Virus record (IMG/VR): IMGVR_UViG_3300008050_004398
Coordinates: 1 to 26,458 of that record
DNA: 26,458 nt
Reading direction: 5' to 3' (one strand)
DNA from: a virus
The position numbers and the translations under genes were made by a program. Each line of letters begins with the position of its first letter. The first letter of the stretch is position 1. This document shows, one piece after another, positions 23,229-26,458 of this stretch. The notes under the pieces are model-generated. The model saw only the letters and a program-made list of their open reading frames with translations. It did no database searches and was not told the origin of the DNA.

Positions 23229-23372
23229 ATAATAGCAGTCCATCACTCGGCTCCAGCACAAGTCACGCCACCCCATTCCTCGGTATCAAAGCATGACATG
23301 CCATCCCTCGGCTCCAATACATTCCGCTACATCCCATTTCTCGGCATCACTGCATGTCACAACACTGCTCGA
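23229..23372. other. Non-coding gap holding the tandem repeats
   Basis: No gene is seen between the operator region and the stop of the RAMP-like gene. The stretch holds two 61-bp tandem repeats and a fifth partial CTCGA core at 23368-23372. Open frames crossing it have no ribosome sites and carry repeat-derived residues. Confidence 0.6.
23240..23361. repeat. Two 61-bp direct tandem repeats with internal CTCGG cores
   Basis: The unit starting CCATCACTCGGCTCCA at 23240 is repeated imperfectly as CCATCCCTCGGCTCCA at 23301. Each unit has two CTCGG cores, so cores fall at 23246, 23279, 23307 and 23340 and a degenerate CTCGA at 23368, with spacings alternating 33 and 28 bp. This is iteron-like and could be a replication origin or regulatory array; no A/T-rich melting region is obvious inside it. 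Confidence 0.65.
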
Positions 23373-24071
23373 CTACAACTCTGTGATATCTGTGACTGTG
23401 TATCTTCCCCATCCCTGTGATCTCTCAGCCCCCATGCCGTGGACGGAGCCGTATTCGAGGATCGCAGAGATATGGTCTATCGTGATTATGTCCTTGGTAG
23501 TCTTGGGATTGCGAGTATCGTTCAACAGCTTGATAGTGACATCAAAGGCAGGGTTGGTAACATAATCGATGTACTTGATCGCAGATCTTGGTCCCTGCCG
23601 AGTCATCACCTGTATAAATCTGACCTCTGTATCCTCGATATCGACCAGGGTATTGCCGTTTTCGTCCTTGATCGGGATCAAGGTGTCATTAACATATAGC
23701 CGATTGACCACCTTTGACCTGAAGTTTTTAATCTCAGGAAAAAACTCTTTCACCTGAAGAGCGCAATCCTTGAGGTGTCCTCGAACACATCTTCCCTCGT
23801 ACATTAACGCTCCCTTCTGGTTTCGTTTAAACGTAGACCAACCGGGCACATACTCTTCGTCGTCTTCATCCTGTACATCGACCTGAGACGCCACCTCTAG
23901 TGCCAGCTCATCAATTGGAACCGCACCTTCCGGTTTACGAGTGGGCATTCGGTGTTCAAGCATCGTCTTTATCTCGCTCTCTGATCGTGGGATTTGCCCA
24001 CCAAACTCACCTTCGAATTGAAGGCTGATCCTATACTGGTTCCAGATTTTTACCGCATCGGTGGTAACCAT
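23373..24071 (-). CDS. RAMP-like phage protein, unknown function
   Basis: A 232-residue protein, ATG start with AAGGGGAG upstream. It contains GWSTFKRNQKGALMYEGRCV followed by GHLKDCALQVK, KNFRSKVVNRLYVNDTLIPI, VRFIQVMTRQGPRSAIKYID and, at residues 208-224, GSVHGMGAERSQGWGRY. The order 'GW.TF.R...G...Y-x-GxLK', 'R.KV...YV', 'GPR-x-S', 'G-x-G-x-x-R-x-x-GxGRY' fits a phage protein family I recall from early regions. Its final Gly-rich loop recalls RAMP-superfamily (Cas7/Cas6-like) proteins. An acidic stretch (DVQDEDDEEY) lies in the middle. No catalytic assignment can be made. It is the last gene of the upstream early group, before a non-coding gap. Confidence 0.55.
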   Translation of the reverse strand: MVTTDAVKIWNQYRISLQFEGEFGGQIPRSESEIKTMLEHRMPTRKPEGAVPIDELALEVASQVDVQDEDDEEYVPGWSTFKRNQKGALMYEGRCVRGHLKDCALQVKEFFPEIKNFRSKVVNRLYVNDTLIPIKDENGNTLVDIEDTEVRFIQVMTRQGPRSAIKYIDYVTNPAFDVTIKLLNDTRNPKTTKDIITIDHISAILEYGSVHGMGAERSQGWGRYTVTDITEL

Positions 24072-24083
24072 AAATTTCTCCCC

Positions 24084-24347
24084 TTATCTATTCAATAAAT
24101 TTTTTATCTCGTCTGCGATCTGATCGCATATAACTGACTTTTTAGGCCCTGTGTGATGATGGCCGACGTGCCATCCCTGATGTTTGTAGCACCAGTACGC
24201 TTCCAGAGTCGAGTTCGGAGTGTTCTTGCCGATAACCCCGGCTGCTAGTTGCGCTTCTTCAAAGGACATATATCTTTTCTTATTCCCACAACGCTTCATG
24301 GGCATCATGTCCTGTAGCCGTCTGCTTGAGCGTTTTCCCATTCCCAT
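24084..24347 (-). CDS. Small basic protein with Cys/His-rich C-terminal motif
   Basis: I choose the ATG at 24347, six bases after GGGGAGAA; an in-frame GTG lies at 24377. The 87-residue product has MKRCGNKKRYMSFEEAQLAA and then YWCYKHQGWHVGHHHTGPKK. The plan 'C-x-x-K-x-x-Y-x-S-x-x-EA ... Y-x-C-x-x-x-x-GWH-x-x-H' is frequent in small phage proteins and probably binds zinc. The N-terminus is basic (GMGKRSSRRL), consistent with nucleic-acid contact. It begins 2 bp after the preceding gene and is followed 12 bp later by the RAMP-like gene. Confidence 0.65.
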   Translation of the reverse strand: MGMGKRSSRRLQDMMPMKRCGNKKRYMSFEEAQLAAGVIGKNTPNSTLEAYWCYKHQGWHVGHHHTGPKKSVICDQIADEIKNLLNR

Positions 24348-24349
24348 TG

Positions 24350-24685
24350 TTATTTCTCCCCGTTTCGAGCCCACCATCGTGACTCGGTTTCCTTTTTTCC
24401 GTCTTCAAGTGTCAAGATTCTGCTATAAACATCTCCACGCGTTTTCAGGTCTGATAATCGCCGTCTTGCTTTCCCAATCTGACCGCGTGGATCATCAGGC
24501 CATAACCGTTCGCCTATCTGGGTTGCGGTTTTCCCCGGAGATGCCACTACGAGGGCCAGAACGAGATCCGCATGAGATTTACGCCTTCCAGACCGTGTGA
24601 TCCTTTTCTCAGCCTCTTTCGAGCTGGAAGGATCGCGCTTGTGGCTGGCGGGCGGGAATATAAATTCAGCCTGTTGTGGTTTCAT
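24350..24685 (-). CDS. Winged-helix-like DNA-binding protein
   Basis: The frame is open to 24841 but its first 52 codons overlap another gene out of phase. I start at ATG 24685, giving 111 residues. The N-terminal 35 residues are Pro/Ser/Lys-rich. Residues about 36-105 look like a winged helix: HADLVLALVVASPGKTATQI as the first two helices, ARRRLSDLKTRGDVYSRILT as recognition helix plus wing, ending SRWWARNG. A role in early transcription or replication control is inferred. Confidence 0.6.
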   Translation of the reverse strand: MKPQQAEFIFPPASHKRDPSSSKEAEKRITRSGRRKSHADLVLALVVASPGKTATQIGERLWPDDPRGQIGKARRRLSDLKTRGDVYSRILTLEDGKKETESRWWARNGEK

Positions 24686-24869
24686 TCGGCACCCTATCTC
24701 TGGTTGACTGAAGGTCATCAAACCATCTTTTCCACGGGTTACCGTCTTCCTGCACTGCAATAGCGTGATATTTACACAGTATCGTGCCGTTGATCGCGTA
24801 TTCGGCGGGCTTATCGCAACTCCAGTCATAATCGGGACCAATCCATGCGGGACACCTAAAATCTGGCAA
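24666..24869 (-). CDS. Small Cys-containing protein (full-length member of a duplicated pair)
   Basis: A 67-residue protein starts at TTG 24869 with AGGAG six to seven bases upstream. It reads MPDFRCPAWIGPDYDWSCDK then PAEYAINGTILCKYHAIAVQ, with Cys6, Cys18, Cys32 and His35 forming a likely zinc site. The first 14 residues are duplicated 420 bp upstream in the transcript (see 25227-25289). It overlaps the next gene by 20 bp. Family unknown. Confidence 0.6.
   Translation of the reverse strand: MPDFRCPAWIGPDYDWSCDKPAEYAINGTILCKYHAIAVQEDGNPWKRWFDDLQSTRDRVPNETTTG
24828..24869. repeat. Direct repeat, copy A (42 bp)
   Basis: Matches 25248-25289 at 37 of 42 positions, exactly 420 bp apart. Both copies cover the 5' end of a small minus-strand gene. 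The last position is the first base of the start codon, TTG here and ATG in the other copy. Confidence 0.75.
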
Positions 24870-24879
24870 TTTGTTTCTC

Positions 24880-25230
24880 CTATGCTTCCTCTATCTCATC
24901 GCCGAATTCGGCAAGTAGTTCGTCTATCTGATGGTGTTTCTCAAGCCATAGTCTTGCCCCGATTTTTTCGATTGGGTTTAATATGCCGTTTAAACCGTCG
25001 TACTTTCGGTCGTGACTGTGTATGAACTTGAAGTAATTCCCTTTCTCCGTTTTATAAAGACACTGGAAGACATCGTTTCCTAGTTCAGCGATTGTTGTAT
25101 CCTCGTCTGTGCGTTGTTGACCCATTAGTATGCCACCTGCACCTGAAAGCGGGTGCCGTTTGAATTCTACTGATGCTATAAGACGTGCCTTCGTCGTGTC
25201 GTAAAGCAGATTATTTATCACCGTTCTCAT
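24880..25230 (-). CDS. Conserved small phage protein, unknown
   Basis: I start at ATG 25230, seven bases after GGAGG and overlapping the stop of the truncated paralogue. The 116-residue product has LLYDTTKARLIASVEF near the N-terminus and FQCLYKTEKGNYFKFIHSHD in the middle, then NPIEKIGARLWLEKH and an acidic end. The 'LYDT-x-x-A-x-x-I ... LY-x-T-x-x-G-x-YF ... WLE' order recalls a common small family in mobile elements, to my knowledge without established biochemical function. Confidence 0.6.
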   Translation of the reverse strand: MRTVINNLLYDTTKARLIASVEFKRHPLSGAGGILMGQQRTDEDTTIAELGNDVFQCLYKTEKGNYFKFIHSHDRKYDGLNGILNPIEKIGARLWLEKHHQIDELLAEFGDEIEEA

Positions 25231-25289
25231 TTTTTGCCTCCGTTGATATAATCGGGACCAATCCGTGCCGGACATTTAAAATCTGGCAT
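25227..25289 (-). CDS. Truncated paralogue, 20 residues
   Basis: The minus strand encodes MPDFKCPARIGPDYINGGKK from ATG 25289 to TGA 25227-25229. The first 14 residues match the start of the protein at 24666-24869 with two changes. A GAGGTGGG site precedes it, it overlaps its upstream neighbour (TGATG), and its stop overlaps the next ATG. The remaining C-terminus is lost, so it is a remnant, or a spacer keeping translational coupling. Confidence 0.5.
   Translation of the reverse strand: MPDFKCPARIGPDYINGGKK
25248..25289. repeat. Direct repeat, copy B (42 bp)
   Basis: Second copy of the 42-bp repeat at 24828-24869, with five mismatches. Homology ends abruptly inside codon 15 of both genes. 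Confidence 0.75.
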
Positions 25290-25525
25290 CATCCCACCTC
25301 TAAGTTGGGGTATTCTTTTTCCATCTTTTGAAAAGCGTCACGGTGTTTTTCGAGGACCTCGTCTATGTCCAGATCGGCTCCGGTGTATTCCAGCGTTAAA
25401 TCGGGCGTGTATACTCCCTTGACGCTACGGCCTACGTTCAGGCGCATACGCCAGACAGGTTCCTTGTCTGTTGATACCGTTTCGAGCAATCCCAAGATCC
25501 GGTCAAGGTACTTTTTAATTGTCAT
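25289..25525 (-). CDS. Small protein, unknown
   Basis: I use ATG 25525, which overlaps the preceding stop (ATGA) and follows GGGAG; an upstream in-frame extension lies out of phase over the previous gene. The 78-residue product starts MTIKKYLDRILGLLETVSTD, has a beta section (WRMRLNVGRSVKGVYTPDLT) and an amphipathic C-terminal helix (IDEVLEKHRDAFQKMEKEYP). Unrecognised. The stop overlaps the truncated paralogue. Confidence 0.55.
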   Translation of the reverse strand: MTIKKYLDRILGLLETVSTDKEPVWRMRLNVGRSVKGVYTPDLTLEYTGADLDIDEVLEKHRDAFQKMEKEYPNLEVG

Positions 25526-25842
25526 CGTAAATCTCCCACTTCCAAACAAATTTTTTCCCATAATGTTTCTGCTATATTCTCCGCGCCGAATGAGATTGCC
25601 GCACAGCACTCATGGCTATAGCACTCATAGTTCTCGTCTTTTTCGAACCCCTCGACACATTCGTCGTGATCGTCCTGGTCACTGTCATGATCCTCTTCAA
25701 TACGAGGCCAACAGTCATCTTTGATGTATTTCAATATTGCTTCTAGCCCACCAGCGTGATGCTCTTCAGCAGTAGCAAAACTTCCCAGCCAATCCTCACA
25801 TATCATGCTTTCTGCGTAGTGATATGAACCTTGATATCTCAT
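25522..25842 (-). CDS. Acidic Cys/His-containing protein, unknown
   Basis: A 106-residue protein, ATG overlapping the preceding stop. It is very acidic (IEEDHDSDQDDHDECVEGFE) and has several Cys (YECYSHECCAAI). Acidity of this kind is seen in DNA-mimic and inhibitor proteins of phages, but there is no specific evidence for that here. Family not recognised. Confidence 0.5.
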   Translation of the reverse strand: MRYQGSYHYAESMICEDWLGSFATAEEHHAGGLEAILKYIKDDCWPRIEEDHDSDQDDHDECVEGFEKDENYECYSHECCAAISFGAENIAETLWEKICLEVGDLR

Positions 25843-26144
25843 CTATTCACGTTTTCCCTTGTAAGTTCATTCATCAATCCTTCTAATTCTGTTTCCAATT
25901 CTGTTATTCGGTCTAACTCCATCTGTACATTATTTTTTGTCTCGTCTATATCGTCCTGCACTTTGTCTATCTCTTTTTGGATGATCTCTTTTGATCTTTT
26001 ACATCTACAATATAAGAGGCATTCGATGCATTCGTTACACTGTGGAATTTCTGGTGTTGGGGTACAGATAGGGGGGTAATCGCTTGGTTTACCATTTATT
26101 TCGTATCCGCAAACGTCACATATCACACATTTTGCAACTGTCAT
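25839..26144 (-). CDS. Zinc-ribbon plus coiled-coil protein
   Basis: A 101-residue protein, first gene after the strong early promoter; the ATG at 26144 follows GGAGAACGTGAAGGG. The N-terminal half has CVICDVCGYEI, then PQCNECIECLLYCRCKRSKE, so about eight Cys form one or two metal sites. Residues about 50-98 are a continuous coiled coil (EIDKVQDDIDETKNNVQMEL). The DNA is clearly A/T-richer than most of the window. A regulatory or adaptor role is possible. Unrecognised family. Confidence 0.6.
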   Translation of the reverse strand: MTVAKCVICDVCGYEINGKPSDYPPICTPTPEIPQCNECIECLLYCRCKRSKEIIQKEIDKVQDDIDETKNNVQMELDRITELETELEGLMNELTRENVNR

Positions 26145-26177
26145 CCCTTCACGTTCTCCTTTTTTCTAGTTTTACTG

Positions 26178-26206
26178 ATTCTACACTGTATTTTCTAGCT
26201 AGTCAA
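26178..26206 (-). promoter_or_regulatory. Sigma70-like promoter for the right-hand early operon
   Basis: On the minus strand TTGACT (26201-26206) and TAGAAT (26178-26183) are separated by exactly 17 bp, each matching consensus at five of six bases. It lies 34 bp upstream of the ATG at 26144 and its -35 box touches an operator-like inverted repeat. Confidence 0.75.
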
Positions 26207-26217
26207 GTAATCTACTT
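26205..26217. promoter_or_regulatory. Operator-like inverted repeat, copy 2
   Basis: AAGTA-ATC-TACTT has the same arms and spacing as the copy at 23207-23219 and holds the same position against a TTGAC -35 box. An additional TACTT half-site is at 26226-26230. A repressor bound here would block RNA polymerase. Confidence 0.65.
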
Positions 26218-26234
26218 ACCAATTCTACTTATGA

Positions 26235-26266
26235 GATAGGGGGTATTTTGGGTGCTACCCCCTATC
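26235..26266. terminator. Strong hairpin, possible terminator or mRNA-end structure
   Basis: GATAGGGGGTA (26235-26245) pairs perfectly with TACCCCCTATC (26256-26266) across a 10-nt loop. It lies between the stop of the 31-residue gene and the next promoter. There is no T-run on either side, so intrinsic termination would be weak. It may instead isolate the two units, stabilise an mRNA end or bind a protein. Confidence 0.5.
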
Positions 26267-26280
26267 CCGGAGTAGGTTTA

Positions 26281-26376
26281 TTAATCGATCTCGTCTATAA
26301 ACTCTTCCAGTGTTAGAAGTACCGTCATATCTTCATCGCTCAGAATCACGTCAAGATCCCAATATATCGTTGGCAT
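26281..26376 (-). CDS. 31-residue acidic protein
   Basis: ATG 26376 is preceded by GAGGTGAAGTT, a good ribosome site, and the frame ends at TAA 26281-26283. The product is MPTIYWDLDVILSDEDMTVL and then LTLEEFIDEID. It is short, acidic and hydrophobic. The frame stays open upstream to the window edge, with another ATG at 26415, so a longer product is possible. Unrecognised. Confidence 0.45.
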   Translation of the reverse strand: MPTIYWDLDVILSDEDMTVLLTLEEFIDEID

Positions 26377-26458
26377 AACTTCACCTCTTATGATTGTTTG
26401 ATTGTTGGTTACCATGTGATTTGATCGGCATGTATTCCGCGAGCATGTATTACAAACC

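Noticed and set aside
23240-23361. Possible CRISPR array
   Set aside because: Only two diverged 61-bp tandem units without unique spacers between exact repeats, and no cas genes.

Overview
This window is a segment of a tailed double-stranded DNA bacteriophage genome (or a prophage or metagenomic phage contig). No bacterial housekeeping gene, tRNA or rRNA is visible. Genes are short, packed with ATGA/TAATG-type overlaps, mostly preceded by AGGAGG-like ribosome sites, and fall into two blocks that converge near position 17,400-17,560. The host cannot be named. The capsid protein, kelch/fibre proteins and adaptor are of types common in uncultured environmental phages. No tape measure, tail tube, sheath or baseplate gene is seen, which suggests a short-tailed (podovirus-like) virion. 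Terminase, portal, polymerase and a recognisable endolysin are absent and would have to lie outside the window.

Plus strand, 1-17,342 (late, structural): the C-terminal part of a giant phage polyprotein whose start is upstream; a scaffold-like protein; the major capsid protein; a tiny HNH-like protein; a probable decoration protein; small head or connector proteins; a fibre-like protein; a kelch-like repeat protein with a triplicated N-terminal motif; conserved small proteins; an adaptor-like protein carrying a carbohydrate-binding-like domain; a large propeller-like tail protein; then small membrane proteins including a holin-like one. Most of these genes overlap or nearly touch, consistent with one long late transcript.

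Minus strand, 17,414-26,376 (early: replication, recombination, modification): reading from right to left there is a promoter with an operator-like inverted repeat (26,178-26,217), a run of small, often cysteine-rich proteins, a winged-helix-like protein, a RAMP-like protein, then a 220-bp non-coding gap with two 61-bp tandem repeats and a second copy of the operator. After that come a small HTH-like regulator candidate, a recombination-type protein, a structured intergenic RNA candidate, a RecA-fold ATPase, zinc-ribbon proteins, a RusA-type resolvase and a cytosine-5 methyltransferase.

The most unusual parts are: the methyltransferase, whose conserved motifs are spread over two reading frames in the order A-B-A, with a long alternate frame full of Trp-Pro-Thr-Pro-type repeats; two near-identical operators that may link both early transcription units to one regulator; the 61-bp tandem repeats; a two-hairpin intergenic structure; and a 42-bp duplication that produces a 20-residue truncated paralogue. 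All function calls come from reading the sequence and from family memory; no database search was run.
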